Positions 45,095-54,041 of a stretch of 64,000 bases of DNA are shown piece after piece. This DNA is from Clavibacter michiganensis subsp. tessellarius (GTDB taxonomy: Bacteria > Actinomycetota > Actinomycetes > Actinomycetales > Microbacteriaceae), in the NCBI RefSeq assembly GCF_021922985.1, contig NZ_CP040788.1:124001-188000 (forward strand), read 5' to 3'. Under the pieces are notes generated by a model. It saw only the letters and a program-made list of their open reading frames with translations, ran no database searches and was not told the DNA's origin. The position numbers and the translations under genes are program-made. Within the stretch, counting starts at the first letter, position 1. Every line of letters begins with the position of its first letter.

Positions 45095-45100
45095 AGGCTA
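45095..45100 (-). promoter_or_regulatory. Candidate leaderless -10 box for the MerR gene
   Basis: TAGCCT, six bases before the ATG at 45088. Confidence 0.5.
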
Positions 45101-45103
45101 ACC

Positions 45104-45126
45104 CACTGATAGCGCCACTACCAGTG
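45104..45126 (-). promoter_or_regulatory. Probable MerR operator
   Basis: Inverted repeat with arms CACTGGTAG and CTATCAGTG (eight of nine match) around a 5-base centre. It ends three bases before the -10 box, so it occupies the long spacer where MerR-type activators bind. Confidence 0.65.
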
Positions 45127-45177
45127 AAGGGCAGCAGAAGATCCGCGGACCGCCGGACGGTCCGCGGATCCTCCGGC

Positions 45178-46881
45178 TCAGACCTCGAGCAGGTGCGGGA
45201 CGGCCTCGGCGAGGTCGGCGATGATCGCGCGCGCCGCGTCCCGCCGCTCCGCGACGGTGCCCTCGGTGCTCTGGGCGTCGAGGTACACCTTCACCTTGGG
45301 CTCGGTGCCGCTCGGGCGCACGATGAGCCGGGCGCCGTCGCCGAGGTGGAAGCGGAGCACGTCGCTGGGCGGCAGGTCGCCGAAGCCGTCGGCCAGGTCG
45401 TCCATGCGCTCGACCGGCCGCGAGCCGATCCGGGTCGGCGGGTCCTGGCGCAGCTTCGCCATGATGCGCGGGATGACCGCGAGGTCGGTGACGCGCACCG
45501 AGATCTGGTCGCTCGCGAACGAGCCGAAGCGCTCGGCGAACTCGCGGTCGTAGTCGTCGATGGTCTGCCCGCGCGACTTCAGCAGCAGCACGCCGTGCAG
45601 CACGGCGACGGCGGCCGAGATGCCGTCCTTGTCGCTCGTGATCCACGGCGCCACGAGGTAGCCGAGCGCCTCCTCGTAGCCGTAGACGATGTCGGGCGCG
45701 CGCGAGATCCACTTGAAGCCCGTGAGCGTCTCGCGGTAGCCGAAGCCCAGCTCGCGGGCGACGACCTCGAGCGCGGGGGAGGAGACGAGGCTCGACGCGA
45801 ACGTGCCCGTGTTGCCGTCGGCCGTGTAGCGCTCGGCGATGCCGAGGCCGAGCAGCATGCCGACCTCGTTGCCGGAGAGCCGCCGCCAGGCGCCGTGCTC
45901 GTCCGCGATGGCCACGGCCAGGCGGTCGGCGTCGGGGTCGTTGGCGATGATGAGCTCGGCGTCCGCGGCGATGGCCGCCTGGAACGCGAGGTCGAGCGCG
46001 CCCGGCTCCTCCGGGTTCGGAAACGCGACGGTCGGGAAGTCCGGGTCGGGATCCGCCTGCGCGGCCACGACGATCGGCCGGTCGACCCCGACCGCGTCGA
46101 ACACGCGCGCCGCGGTCTCCCACCCGACGCCGTGCAGGGGCGTGTACACCCACGTGAGCGGCGCGAGCGGGGCGGCGAACAGGTCCGCCACCTCCCGCAC
46201 GTACGCGTCGACGAGCGACTCGGGCGCGATCTCGTAGTCGTCGGCGACGGGCAGCTGCTGCACGGTGCGCTCGCCCGCGGCCTTGTGGATGAAGGCGGCG
46301 ATGTCGCGGTCGGCGGGGCTGACGATCTGCGACCCGTGGTCCTCGTCGCCGAGGTAGACCTTGTAGCCGTTGTCGCGCGCGGGGTTGTGCGAGGCCGTGA
46401 CCATGACGCCGGCGCTCACCGCGAGGTGCTTCACGGCGTAGGCGAGCAGCGGCGTCGGCAGCGCGCGGGGGAGCAGCACCGTGCGGACGCCGGCACCCGC
46501 CATGATCCGGGCGGTGTCCTCCGCGAAGACGCGGGAGTTGTGCCGTCCGTCGTAGCCGACGACGATGCTCGGCCGGGGGCTGCGGCTGCGGAGGTAGTCG
46601 GCGAAGCCCGCGGCGGCCTGCGCCACGAGGACGCGGTTCATCCGGTTCGGGCCGGCGCCCAGCTCCCCGCGGAGGCCCGCGGTGCCGAACTGGAGCCGGG
46701 ACTGGAAGCGGTCGCGCAGGTCCTGGGCGGCCTGCTCGCGGTCGGCCGCGGAGGCGTCGGTCGCGGTGCCGGCCACGCGCGCGAGGAGGGCGTCCACCTC
46801 GGCGCGGGTGACGGGATCCGGGTCCTGCGCCTGCCACGCGCGGGCGGCGGCGACGAGCGCCTGCGTCTCCTCGCGGCTCAC
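45178..46881 (-). CDS. Phosphomannomutase/phosphoglucomutase family phospho-sugar mutase
   Basis: Alpha-D-phosphohexomutase superfamily, 567 aa, the PgcA/PMM2-like long form that may act on glucose-, mannose- or (deoxy)ribose phosphates. Active-site Ser164 in VTASHNPARDNGYKVY, metal loop DPDADR, sugar-binding GNEVG (GEESG in many relatives) and phosphate-binding RPSGTEPKVKVY. GTG start overlaps the purine nucleoside phosphorylase stop (GTGA). The pairing with PNP suggests pentose 1-phosphate to 5-phosphate conversion, an inference from context. Confidence 0.92.
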   Translation of the reverse strand: MSREETQALVAAARAWQAQDPDPVTRAEVDALLARVAGTATDASAADREQAAQDLRDRFQSRLQFGTAGLRGELGAGPNRMNRVLVAQAAAGFADYLRSRSPRPSIVVGYDGRHNSRVFAEDTARIMAGAGVRTVLLPRALPTPLLAYAVKHLAVSAGVMVTASHNPARDNGYKVYLGDEDHGSQIVSPADRDIAAFIHKAAGERTVQQLPVADDYEIAPESLVDAYVREVADLFAAPLAPLTWVYTPLHGVGWETAARVFDAVGVDRPIVVAAQADPDPDFPTVAFPNPEEPGALDLAFQAAIAADAELIIANDPDADRLAVAIADEHGAWRRLSGNEVGMLLGLGIAERYTADGNTGTFASSLVSSPALEVVARELGFGYRETLTGFKWISRAPDIVYGYEEALGYLVAPWITSDKDGISAAVAVLHGVLLLKSRGQTIDDYDREFAERFGSFASDQISVRVTDLAVIPRIMAKLRQDPPTRIGSRPVERMDDLADGFGDLPPSDVLRFHLGDGARLIVRPSGTEPKVKVYLDAQSTEGTVAERRDAARAIIADLAEAVPHLLEV

Positions 46882-47705
46882 AGGGCGCCCACGATGCGGG
46901 CGAGCATCCCGCCGATGCGGCCCTCGGCGGCGCGACCGGCCTCGATGACCTCCTCGTGGCTGAGCGGCGTCTCCTGGATGCCGGCGGCGAGGTTCGTGAT
47001 GAGCGACATGCCGAGCACCTCCATGCCGGCCTCGCGCGCGGCGATGGCCTCGAGCGCGGTGGACATGCCGACGATGTGGCCGCCGATGACCTCGGCCATG
47101 CGCACCTCGGCGGGCGTCTCGTAGTGCGGGCCGCGGAACTGGCAGTACACGCCCTCGTCGAGGTCGGGCTCCACCTCGTGCGCGATCGCGCGGAGGCGGG
47201 CCGAGTAGAGGTCGGTCAGGTCGACGAACGTCGCGCCCTCGAGCGGCGAGTCGGCGGTGAGGTTGATGTGGTCGCTGATGAGGACGGGCGTGCCGGGCGT
47301 CCAGTGGCGCTTGATGCCGCCCGCGCCGTTGGTGAGGATCATCGTGGTCGCGCCGGTCGCCGCGGCGGTGCGGACGCTGTGCACGACCCGGCGGACGCCG
47401 TGGCCCTCGTAGTAGTGGGTGCGCGCGCCGATGACGAGGGCGCGGCGGCCGGACGGCAGGAGCACGCTGCGGAGCGAGCCGACGTGGCCCTCGAGCGCGG
47501 GCTTCGAGAAGCCGACGACCTCGGTGGCCGGGATGGTGGCGGTGGTCTCGCCGATGAGATCCGCCGCGCGCCCCCATCCGCTGCCGAGGGTGAGGGCGAT
47601 GTCGTGGCGCTCGACGCCCGTGAGCTCGGCGATCTGCCGGGCCGCCTGCCGCGCGATCTCCTGGGGGTCGGCGTCGGGCGACTCGAGGGGGTTGCTGTAG
47701 GTCAT
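46878..47705 (-). CDS. punA: Purine nucleoside phosphorylase (trimeric type)
   Basis: Phosphorolysis of inosine and guanosine, 275 aa, trimeric PNP class. Motifs: TLGSGWGRAADLIG (phosphate loop), GARTHYYEGHGVRRVVHSVR, LTNGAGGIKRHWTPGTPVLI, YCQFRGPHYETPAEVRM and GMSTALEAIAAREAGMEVLG. Leaderless start likely, with TAGGAT six bases before the ATG. First gene of a two-gene unit with the phosphomutase. Confidence 0.95.
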   Translation of the reverse strand: MTYSNPLESPDADPQEIARQAARQIAELTGVERHDIALTLGSGWGRAADLIGETTATIPATEVVGFSKPALEGHVGSLRSVLLPSGRRALVIGARTHYYEGHGVRRVVHSVRTAAATGATTMILTNGAGGIKRHWTPGTPVLISDHINLTADSPLEGATFVDLTDLYSARLRAIAHEVEPDLDEGVYCQFRGPHYETPAEVRMAEVIGGHIVGMSTALEAIAAREAGMEVLGMSLITNLAAGIQETPLSHEEVIEAGRAAEGRIGGMLARIVGAL

Positions 47706-47711
47706 GCCCTG

Positions 47712-47717
47712 ATCCTA
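47712..47717 (-). promoter_or_regulatory. Candidate leaderless -10 box for punA
   Basis: TAGGAT, six bases before the ATG at 47705; same hexamer as at xthA. Confidence 0.5.
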
Positions 47718-47816
47718 AATGCGCGTGACCCCGCGGCCCGGGCGGCCACGGCGGTGCCGTGGGAGGCGCCGGGCGACGGGTTCGCGCGGGCCGCGGGCCT
47801 GCGGGATGATGTGCGC

Positions 47817-49256
47817 ATGGGATACGAGTTCGAGGCCAACCAGCGGATCGCCGTCCTCGGAGGCGGCCCCGGCGGGTACGAGGCGGCCATCGCGGGAGCC
47901 CAGCTCGGCGCCGAGGTCACGCTCGTGGAGCGCGTCGGCGTGGGCGGCTCCGCCGTGATGACCGACGTCGTCCCCTCGAAGACCCTCATCGCCACCGCCG
48001 AGGCCACGAACGCGCTGGGCGAGGCCGCCGACCTCGGCGTGCAGTTCTTCTCCCGCGGCGAGCAGAGCCGCCGCCCCGTGCGCCCCGAGGTCGCCGTCAA
48101 CCTCCAGGCCGTCAACGACCGCCTCCTCCGCCTCGCCCGCCAGCAGTCCGAGGACATGAAGTCGAGCCTCATCCGCGCCGGCGTCCGCATCGTGCAGGGC
48201 GAGGGCCGGCTCGACGGGCCGAACCGCATCATCGTCTCCACCGGCCGCGGGGGAGCCGGCACCGACTTCGACGAGATCGACGCCGACACGACCGTCATCT
48301 CCACGGGCGCGAGCCCGCGCATCCTGCCGACGGCCAAGCCCGACGGCGAGCGGATCCTCACCTGGACGCAGCTCTACACGATGGACTCGGTGCCGGAGCA
48401 CCTCATCGTCGTGGGATCCGGCGTCACGGGCGCGGAGTTCGCCTCGGCCTACACGGCGCTCGGCGCCAAGGTCACGCTCATCTCCTCCCGCGACCAGGTG
48501 CTGCCCGGCGAGGACGCCGACGCCGCCCGCGTCATCGAGGACGTCTTCACGCGCAACGGCATGACCGTGCTGTCGAAGTCCCGCGCCGAGTCGGTCGTGC
48601 GCGACGGCGACCGCGTCGTCGCGACGCTCTCGGACGGCCGCGTCGTCGAGGGCAGCCACTGCCTCATGGCGGTCGGGTCCGTGCCCAACACCGCGGGCAT
48701 CGGCCTCGAGGAGGCGGGCGTGCAGCTGAGCGACTCCGGCCACATCCGCGTGAACCGCGTCGCGCGCACCTCGGTGCCGAGCGTGTACGCCGCGGGCGAC
48801 TGCACGACGTTCCTGCCGCTCGCGTCCGTCGCGTCGATGCAGGGGCGCACGGCCGTGTACCACGCGATGGGCGACGCGGTGAGCCCCACCGAGCTCCGCA
48901 ACGTGACGTCGAACATCTTCACGCAGCCCGAGATCGCCACGGTCGGCTGGTCGCAGAAGCAGATCGAGGAGGGGCTCGCGCAGGGCGACATCTACAAGCT
49001 CCCGCTCGCGTCGAACCCCCGCGCCAAGATGCAGAACGTCAAGGACGGCTTCGTGAAGCTGTTCGCGCGCACGGGCTCCGGCACGGTCATCGGCGGCGTC
49101 ATCGTGGCCCCCAAGGCGAGCGAGCTGATCTTCCCGCTCGCGCTCGCGGTGGAGCACCGCCTCACGGTCGACGACGTGGCCCGCGCGTTCACGGTCTACC
49201 CGTCGCTGTCGGGGAGCATCTCCGACGCGGCGCGCGCCATGCACATCGTGCTCTGA
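47817..49256 (+). CDS. Dihydrolipoamide dehydrogenase-like NAD(P)H quinone reductase
   Basis: 479-aa pyridine nucleotide-disulfide oxidoreductase family flavoprotein. FAD fold RIAVLGGGPGGYEAAIAGAQ; NAD fold LIVVGSGVTGAEFASAYTAL; AAGDC FAD site; dimerisation domain from about 350. The redox-active cysteine pair of true Lpd (GGTCLNVGCxP) is replaced by GVGGSAVMTDVVPSK, so it cannot do disulfide chemistry. Actinobacterial relatives (M. tuberculosis LpdA) act as NAD(P)H:quinone reductases (family knowledge). Starts 112 bases from punA, divergent. Confidence 0.92.
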   Translation: MGYEFEANQRIAVLGGGPGGYEAAIAGAQLGAEVTLVERVGVGGSAVMTDVVPSKTLIATAEATNALGEAADLGVQFFSRGEQSRRPVRPEVAVNLQAVNDRLLRLARQQSEDMKSSLIRAGVRIVQGEGRLDGPNRIIVSTGRGGAGTDFDEIDADTTVISTGASPRILPTAKPDGERILTWTQLYTMDSVPEHLIVVGSGVTGAEFASAYTALGAKVTLISSRDQVLPGEDADAARVIEDVFTRNGMTVLSKSRAESVVRDGDRVVATLSDGRVVEGSHCLMAVGSVPNTAGIGLEEAGVQLSDSGHIRVNRVARTSVPSVYAAGDCTTFLPLASVASMQGRTAVYHAMGDAVSPTELRNVTSNIFTQPEIATVGWSQKQIEEGLAQGDIYKLPLASNPRAKMQNVKDGFVKLFARTGSGTVIGGVIVAPKASELIFPLALAVEHRLTVDDVARAFTVYPSLSGSISDAARAMHIVL

Positions 49257-49277
49257 TCCTCCGGCCGTGCCCGCGGC

Positions 49278-49329
49278 CCGCACGCGACGACGGCCGGCCC
49301 CCGCGGGGACCGGCCGTCGTCGCGTGCGG
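49278..49329. terminator. Strong bidirectional terminator with a perfect 20-bp stem
   Basis: Arms at 49278-49297 and 49310-49329 are exact reverse complements (20 bp) with a 12-base GC-rich loop. It lies between the convergent flavoprotein and biotin carboxylase genes, ending five bases from the latter's stop. Confidence 0.85.
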
Positions 49330-49334
49330 CGGGA

Positions 49335-51104
49335 TCAGACGATGTCGAGCAGGCGGTGCCCCGACGGGACGGTCTGGCCGACCTCGGCCGCGAGCCCGGT
49401 GACGGTGCCCTCGCGGTGCGCGGTGAGCGGCTGCTCCATCTTCATCGCCTCGAGGACCACGAGGAGGTCGCCCTTGACGACCTGCTGGCCCTCCTCGACG
49501 GCGAGCTTGACGACGGTGGCCTGCATGGGCGAGGTGACGGATCCGCCGCCCGAGGTGTCGACGGCGCCGGCCTGCTTGCGCCGGGCGGGGGCCGCCGCGC
49601 CGCGCCGGGAGGACGCGCCGCCGGTCGCGGGCGCGAGGTCCTCGGGGAGGCTCACCTCGATGCGCTTGCCGCCCACCTCGACCACGACCGTGTGCCGCGC
49701 GGGCGCCTCGGCGGCGTCCTCGAGCGCGCCCGACCAGGGCTCGATGGTGTTGTCGAAGTCCGTCTCGATCCACCGCGTGTACACGGAGAACGGGGCGCCG
49801 TCGGCCGGCGCGAAGGCGGCGTCGCGCACGATCGCGCGGTGGAAGGGCAGCACGGTCGGCAGGCCCTGCACCTCGAACTCGTCGAGGGCGCGACGCGAGC
49901 GCTCGAGCGCGTCCTCGCGGCTGGATCCGGTGACGATGAGCTTGGCGAGCAGCGAGTCGAACGCGCCGGAGACCTCGTCGCCCGCGCGGACGCCGGAGTC
50001 GACGCGCACGCCGGGGCCGCCGGGCGCCTGGAACACGTGCACGGGGCCGGGCGCGGGGAAGAATCCGCGGCCCGGGTCCTCGCCGTTGATGCGGAACTCG
50101 AAGGAGTGGCCGCGCGGCGCCGGGTCGTCGTAGTCGATGAGGCCGCCCGCGGCGATGCGGAACTGCTCGCGCACGAGGTCGATGCCCGTGACCTCCTCGG
50201 AGACCGGGTGCTCGACCTGGAGGCGCGTGTTGACCTCGAGGAAGGAGATGGTGCCGTCCTGCGCGACGAGGAACTCGCAGGTGCCGGCGCCGACGTAGCC
50301 GACCTCGCGGAGGATCGCCTTCGACGCGGCGTAGAGCTGCGCGTTCTGCTCCTCGGTGAGGAAGGGCGCCGGCGCCTCCTCCACGAGCTTCTGGTGGCGG
50401 CGCTGCAGCGAGCAGTCGCGGGTCGAGATGACGACGACGTTCCCGGCCGAGTCGGCGAGGCACTGGGTCTCGACGTGGCGCGGGCGGTCGAGGTACTTCT
50501 CCACGAAGCACTCGCCGCGGCCGAACGCCGCGACGGCCTCGCGGGTGGCGGACTCGAACAGCTCCGGCACCTCCTCGCGCGTGCGGGCGACCTTGAGGCC
50601 GCGGCCGCCGCCGCCGAACGCCGCCTTGATGGCGACCGGCAGGCCGTGCACGTCGACGAAGTCGAGGACCTCGGCGGCGCCGGAGACCGGGTTGAGCGTG
50701 CCGGGCGCGAGCGGCGCGCCCACGCGCTCGGCCACGTGGCGGGCGGTGACCTTGTCGCCGAGCTGCTCGATGGCGCTCGGGGAGGGGCCGATCCAGATGA
50801 GCCCCGCGTCGATGACCTGCTGCGCGAAGTCGGCGTTCTCGGCGAGGAAGCCGTAGCCGGGGTGCACCGCGTCGGCGCCGGAGCGGCGGGCGATGGAGAG
50901 GATCTTGGCGATGACGAGGTAGGTCTCCGCGCTCGTCTGCCCGTCGAGGGCGTACGCCTCGTCGGCGAGCGTGACGTGCAGCGCGTCGCGGTCCTGGTCG
51001 GCGTAGACGGCGACCGAGCCGATCCCCGCGTCCCTCGCCGCCCGGATGATGCGGACGGCGATCTCGCCTCGGTTGGCGATCAGGACCTTGTTCACACGCG
51101 TCAT
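49335..51104 (-). CDS. Acyl-CoA carboxylase alpha subunit (biotin carboxylase + BCCP)
   Basis: Fused biotin carboxylase and biotin carboxyl carrier protein of the actinobacterial acyl-CoA carboxylase, 589 aa. ATP-grasp: [56 protein letters not shown] and [20 protein letters not shown]. The C-terminal carrier domain has EAMKMEQ with the biotinylated Lys555. Partners with the beta and epsilon subunits encoded near 57.4-59.3 kb to form malonyl- or methylmalonyl-CoA. Start at [14 protein letters not shown] with TAGGCT eight bases upstream; a longer frame upstream lacks homology. Confidence 0.95.
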   Translation of the reverse strand: MTRVNKVLIANRGEIAVRIIRAARDAGIGSVAVYADQDRDALHVTLADEAYALDGQTSAETYLVIAKILSIARRSGADAVHPGYGFLAENADFAQQVIDAGLIWIGPSPSAIEQLGDKVTARHVAERVGAPLAPGTLNPVSGAAEVLDFVDVHGLPVAIKAAFGGGGRGLKVARTREEVPELFESATREAVAAFGRGECFVEKYLDRPRHVETQCLADSAGNVVVISTRDCSLQRRHQKLVEEAPAPFLTEEQNAQLYAASKAILREVGYVGAGTCEFLVAQDGTISFLEVNTRLQVEHPVSEEVTGIDLVREQFRIAAGGLIDYDDPAPRGHSFEFRINGEDPGRGFFPAPGPVHVFQAPGGPGVRVDSGVRAGDEVSGAFDSLLAKLIVTGSSREDALERSRRALDEFEVQGLPTVLPFHRAIVRDAAFAPADGAPFSVYTRWIETDFDNTIEPWSGALEDAAEAPARHTVVVEVGGKRIEVSLPEDLAPATGGASSRRGAAAPARRKQAGAVDTSGGGSVTSPMQATVVKLAVEEGQQVVKGDLLVVLEAMKMEQPLTAHREGTVTGLAAEVGQTVPSGHRLLDIV

Positions 51105-51112
51105 GGGACCCC

Positions 51113-51118
51113 AGCCTA
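51113..51118 (-). promoter_or_regulatory. Candidate leaderless -10 box for the biotin carboxylase gene
   Basis: TAGGCT, eight bases before the ATG at 51104. Confidence 0.4.
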
Positions 51119-51214
51119 GGGTCTTGGATCGGCCCGGCTCCGGAGGGTCGCCACAGACATCCGGGCCGTCGGAGTGCGCGCGTCGACAAAGGCCGCGCCG
51201 GGACGCGGCCCTGG

Positions 51215-51220
51215 CATGAT
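51215..51220 (+). promoter_or_regulatory. Candidate leaderless -10 box for the following hypothetical gene
   Basis: CATGAT, one mismatch from TATGAT, six bases before the ATG at 51227. Confidence 0.35.
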
Positions 51221-51226
51221 CGACGC

Positions 51227-51754
51227 ATGACCGCATCCGGCACCGGCGACGACGACGCGCGGGCCGCCGCGGCCGACCTCGCCGACCTCCTCGACCGCAC
51301 GGTGGCCGAGCTGCAGGCGCGTCGCTCGCCGGACGAGGCGCTCGCCGAGGTGCGGGCCAAGCGCTCGTTCGGGCCCATCAAGCGGCAGCCGGCGATGGTG
51401 CCCGTGGGCCGCGCGTGGCGGCTCGGCGTCCTGCTGCTCTCGGCCGACGGATCCCTCCGCCGCACCGGCAGCATCACCCGCGCCGTCGAGCCGACGCGCT
51501 CGCAGGGCCTCGACTCGGGCGTCGAGGCGCGCAAGGAGGCGCGGCGCCAGGCCGTGCGCGCGTTCGCGGAGGGTGATGCGGTCGACTTCGACTGGGAGCC
51601 GATCGCGCTCGACGCGGAGTCGCTCGCGCGCGGATCCGGCCCGCTGTCGCTGCGCGGCCGGGAGCTGCGCGTGCAGTGGGGGCCGAACGCCCACGAGACG
51701 CGGCCGCTCGCGGCGTACCTCGCCGACCGCATCGAGGTCCTCGGGATGGGCTGA
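51227..51754 (+). CDS. Conserved hypothetical actinobacterial protein
   Basis: 175 aa, no membrane segment or signal peptide; function not recognised. An N-terminal acidic/alanine helix (about 1-45) is followed by a basic block [21 protein letters not shown] beta-rich domain (about 60-175) includes [20 protein letters not shown] and [20 protein letters not shown]. It appears to be a small soluble domain conserved in relatives near the carboxylase cluster (recollection, not checked). Codon use is normal for the region. Converges on maf, leaving 32 bases. Confidence 0.75.
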   Translation: MTASGTGDDDARAAAADLADLLDRTVAELQARRSPDEALAEVRAKRSFGPIKRQPAMVPVGRAWRLGVLLLSADGSLRRTGSITRAVEPTRSQGLDSGVEARKEARRQAVRAFAEGDAVDFDWEPIALDAESLARGSGPLSLRGRELRVQWGPNAHETRPLAAYLADRIEVLGMG

Positions 51755-51786
51755 GGCCCGCCCGCCGGCGAGCCTGGCAGCCGAGG

Positions 51787-52473
51787 TCAGGCGGTGTCGG
51801 ATCCGAGCAGGCGCGCCTCGACGGCGCCCTGGCGGTTCCAGAGGTCGGGCCACGCGACGCCGAGCTCGCGCACGAGCGCGCGCAGCGTGGGGAGCGAGAG
51901 GCCGACGACCGTGCTCGGGTCGCCCTGGATCCGCTCGATGAAGGCCGCGCCCAGGCTGTCGATGGTGAAGGAGCCGGCCACCAGGAGCGGCTCGCCGGTG
52001 GCGACGTAGGCGTCGATCTCGGCGTCGTCGATGTCCGCCCGGAAGCGCACGTCGGCGACGGCGGCGCGCCCCACGCCGTGGACGACGCGGCCGTCGGCCA
52101 CCTCGATCAGCCAGTGGCCGGAGTGCAGGCGGCCCTCCTGGCCGCGCTGCGCCCGCCAGCGCTCGGTGGCGCGCTCGACCGTGTGCGGCTTGCCGTGCAC
52201 GACGCCGTCGATCTCGAACGCGGAGTCGCCGCCGAGCACGAGGCCCGTGATCGGCCGGCCGGCGACGAGCTGGCCGACGACGGCCTCGGCCTTGGCGCGC
52301 GCGAGCAGCTGCACCATGTCGTCCGGCGCGAGCGGCCCGCGCTCCGCCTCCGCGGCGGCGACCGCGGCGGGCTCGTCCACCTCGGACGGCAGCACGACCG
52401 GCTCGATGCCCGCGGACCGCAGCAGGGCCAGGCGGGCGGGGGATGTGGAGGCGAGGTGCAGGCGCGTCGTCAT
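51787..52473 (-). CDS. maf: Maf-family nucleotide pyrophosphatase
   Basis: House-cleaning nucleoside triphosphate pyrophosphatase (dTTP/UTP or modified nucleotides), 228 aa. Signature LASTSPARLALLRSAGIEP; later LLARAKAEAV, GGDSAFEIDG with the catalytic Asp, GKPHTVERATE, and TGEPLLVAGSF. In many actinobacteria it lies next to the acyl-CoA carboxylase genes, as here. Divergent from the RNA methyltransferase gene across a 184-base region that contains the 51-bp tandem repeats. Confidence 0.93.
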   Translation of the reverse strand: MTTRLHLASTSPARLALLRSAGIEPVVLPSEVDEPAAVAAAEAERGPLAPDDMVQLLARAKAEAVVGQLVAGRPITGLVLGGDSAFEIDGVVHGKPHTVERATERWRAQRGQEGRLHSGHWLIEVADGRVVHGVGRAAVADVRFRADIDDAEIDAYVATGEPLLVAGSFTIDSLGAAFIERIQGDPSTVVGLSLPTLRALVRELGVAWPDLWNRQGAVEARLLGSDTA

Positions 52474-52500
52474 CGGATCATCGTGGCATGCGCGGTCGGG

Positions 52501-52653
52501 CCGTCCGCCGTCGCCGGTGTGATCGTGCCGCTCCCCGGTGTGTCCGGGTCGCCGTCCGCCGTCGCCGGTGTGATCGTGCCGCCTCCCGGTGCGTCCGGGT
52601 CGCCGTCCGCCGTCGCTCGTGTGATCGTGCCGCTCCCCGGTGTGTCAGGGTTG
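52501..52653. repeat. Three tandem copies of a 51-bp repeat
   Basis: Copies at 52501-52551, 52552-52602 and 52603-52653, each beginning CCGTCCGCCGTCGC and containing GTGTGATCGTGCCG. Copies differ at a few positions. The array fills the region between divergent maf and the RNA methyltransferase gene; the last copy's variant CAGGGT lies six bases before that gene's ATG and may act as its -10 box. Confidence 0.9.
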
Positions 52654-52657
52654 CCGC

Positions 52658-53905
52658 ATGGGTGAGCAGGTGGGCCGCGAGGTCGAGGTGGACGTGACCA
52701 ACATCGCGCACGGGGGAGTCTCCGTCGCCAGGCACGACGGCCGGGTGATCTTCGTCTCGGACGCGATCCCCGGCGAGCGCGTGCGCGCGCGCATCACGGA
52801 GGACTCGAAGAAGTCGTTCTGGCGCGCCGACACGGTCGAGGTGCTCGACGCGTCCCCGCACCGCCGCCCGCACGTGTGGGCCGAGGCCTCCGTCGACCGT
52901 GCCCCCGAGGACCGGGTCGGCGGCGCCGAGCTCGGCCACATCGACCTCGCCCACCAGCGCGAGCTGAAGCGCCAGGTCGTCGTCGACTCCCTCTCCCGCA
53001 TGGCGCGCGTCGACCGCGACGTCGAGGTCCAGGCGCTCCCCGGCGACGACGAGGCGGGCGGCCTCGGCTGGCGCACGCGCGTCAGCCTGCACGTCGACGA
53101 CGACGGCCGCGTCGGCCCGTACGCCTCGCGCTCGCACCGCGTGATCCCCGTGCGGTCCCTCCCGCTCGCGACCGAGGGCGTGAACGGCGCCGCGCCCTTC
53201 GGCCAGCGCTTCCCCGGGGTCGAGGGCGTCGACCTCGTCGCGCCCGCCGAGGGGCACGTCCGCATGCTGCTCATCGACGGCAAGCCGCAGCGCCGCGACA
53301 CCATCACGGAGCGCGTCCGCGACCGCGAGTTCAAGCTGGAGGCGGGCGGCTTCTGGCAGGTGCACCGCCGCGCGGCCGAGACCCTGTACGACGCTGTGCA
53401 GTCCTCGATCGACGAGGCCCTGTTCGACCCGCGCGCCGCGAACCTCGACCTCTACGGCGGGGTGGGCCTGCTCGCCGCCGCCGTGGGCGACCGCTTCGGC
53501 GACACGGTGCGGATCACGAGCGTGGAGAGCGACGAGGTCGCCACCGAGTTCGCGGGCGACAACCTCGCCGAGTGGGTGGGTGCCGCGTCGCTCACCGCGC
53601 GCGTCGACCGCTACCTGCAGAAGCTGGCCCGCGAGGCGAGCCCCGCCGAGCGCCGTCGCCTCCAGGGCGCGACCGTCGTGCTGGACCCGCCGCGCGCCGG
53701 CGCGAAGAAGCCCGTGGTGGACGCGCTCGTCGACCTGCACCCGGCGCAGGTCGTGTACGTGGCCTGCGACCCGGTGGCGCTCGCCCGCGACGTGGCGCTC
53801 TTCGCGGAGCGCGGCTACGAGCTGCGCTCGGTGCGCTCCTTCGACCTCTTCCCGCACACGCACCACGTCGAGAGCGTGGCCGTGCTGGTGCCCGCCGCGT
53901 CCTGA
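52658..53905 (+). CDS. TrmA/RumA-family RNA (uracil-5-)methyltransferase
   Basis: SAM-dependent RNA m5U methyltransferase family, 415 aa. N-terminal TRAM domain (about 1-60: VEVDVTNIAHGGVSVARHDG). The SAM-binding region is DLYGGVGLLAAAVGDRFGDT, then LDPPRAGAKKPVVDAL, and VYVACDPVALARDVALF with the catalytic cysteine and the late FDLFPHTHHVESVAVL. No [4Fe-4S] cysteine cluster is seen in the N-terminal region, unlike RumA. Substrate (tRNA U54 or 23S rRNA) not resolved. Start at the ATG with the promoter-like CAGGGT six bases upstream. Confidence 0.9.
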   Translation: MGEQVGREVEVDVTNIAHGGVSVARHDGRVIFVSDAIPGERVRARITEDSKKSFWRADTVEVLDASPHRRPHVWAEASVDRAPEDRVGGAELGHIDLAHQRELKRQVVVDSLSRMARVDRDVEVQALPGDDEAGGLGWRTRVSLHVDDDGRVGPYASRSHRVIPVRSLPLATEGVNGAAPFGQRFPGVEGVDLVAPAEGHVRMLLIDGKPQRRDTITERVRDREFKLEAGGFWQVHRRAAETLYDAVQSSIDEALFDPRAANLDLYGGVGLLAAAVGDRFGDTVRITSVESDEVATEFAGDNLAEWVGAASLTARVDRYLQKLAREASPAERRRLQGATVVLDPPRAGAKKPVVDALVDLHPAQVVYVACDPVALARDVALFAERGYELRSVRSFDLFPHTHHVESVAVLVPAAS

Positions 53906-53946
53906 TCCGCGCCGTGGGCCGGACGGGTGGGCCGGGCTCGGGCGAC

Positions 53947-53968
53947 GGCCGCCGGGCACCCGGCGGCC
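53947..53968 (+). terminator. Terminator after the RNA methyltransferase gene
   Basis: Perfect 10-bp inverted repeat, GGCCGCCGGG (53947-53956) with CCCGGCGGCC (53959-53968), 42 bases after the stop. Confidence 0.6.
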
Positions 53969-53982
53969 GCGGTGGCGGGCGT

Positions 53983-53988
53983 TACAGT
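53983..53988 (+). promoter_or_regulatory. Candidate -10 box for the signalling operon
   Basis: TACAGT, 53 bases before the response-regulator ATG and just after the terminator of the preceding gene. Confidence 0.45.
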
Positions 53989-54041
53989 GGGCGAGGGGAC
54001 CGCGGGCGCACGCCGGCGGGCACGCGACGAGGGGGATCCGG

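Noticed and set aside
52501..52653. Tandem 51-bp repeats as a CRISPR array
   Set aside because: The copies are directly adjacent with no unique spacers, the unit is too long, and no cas genes are present.
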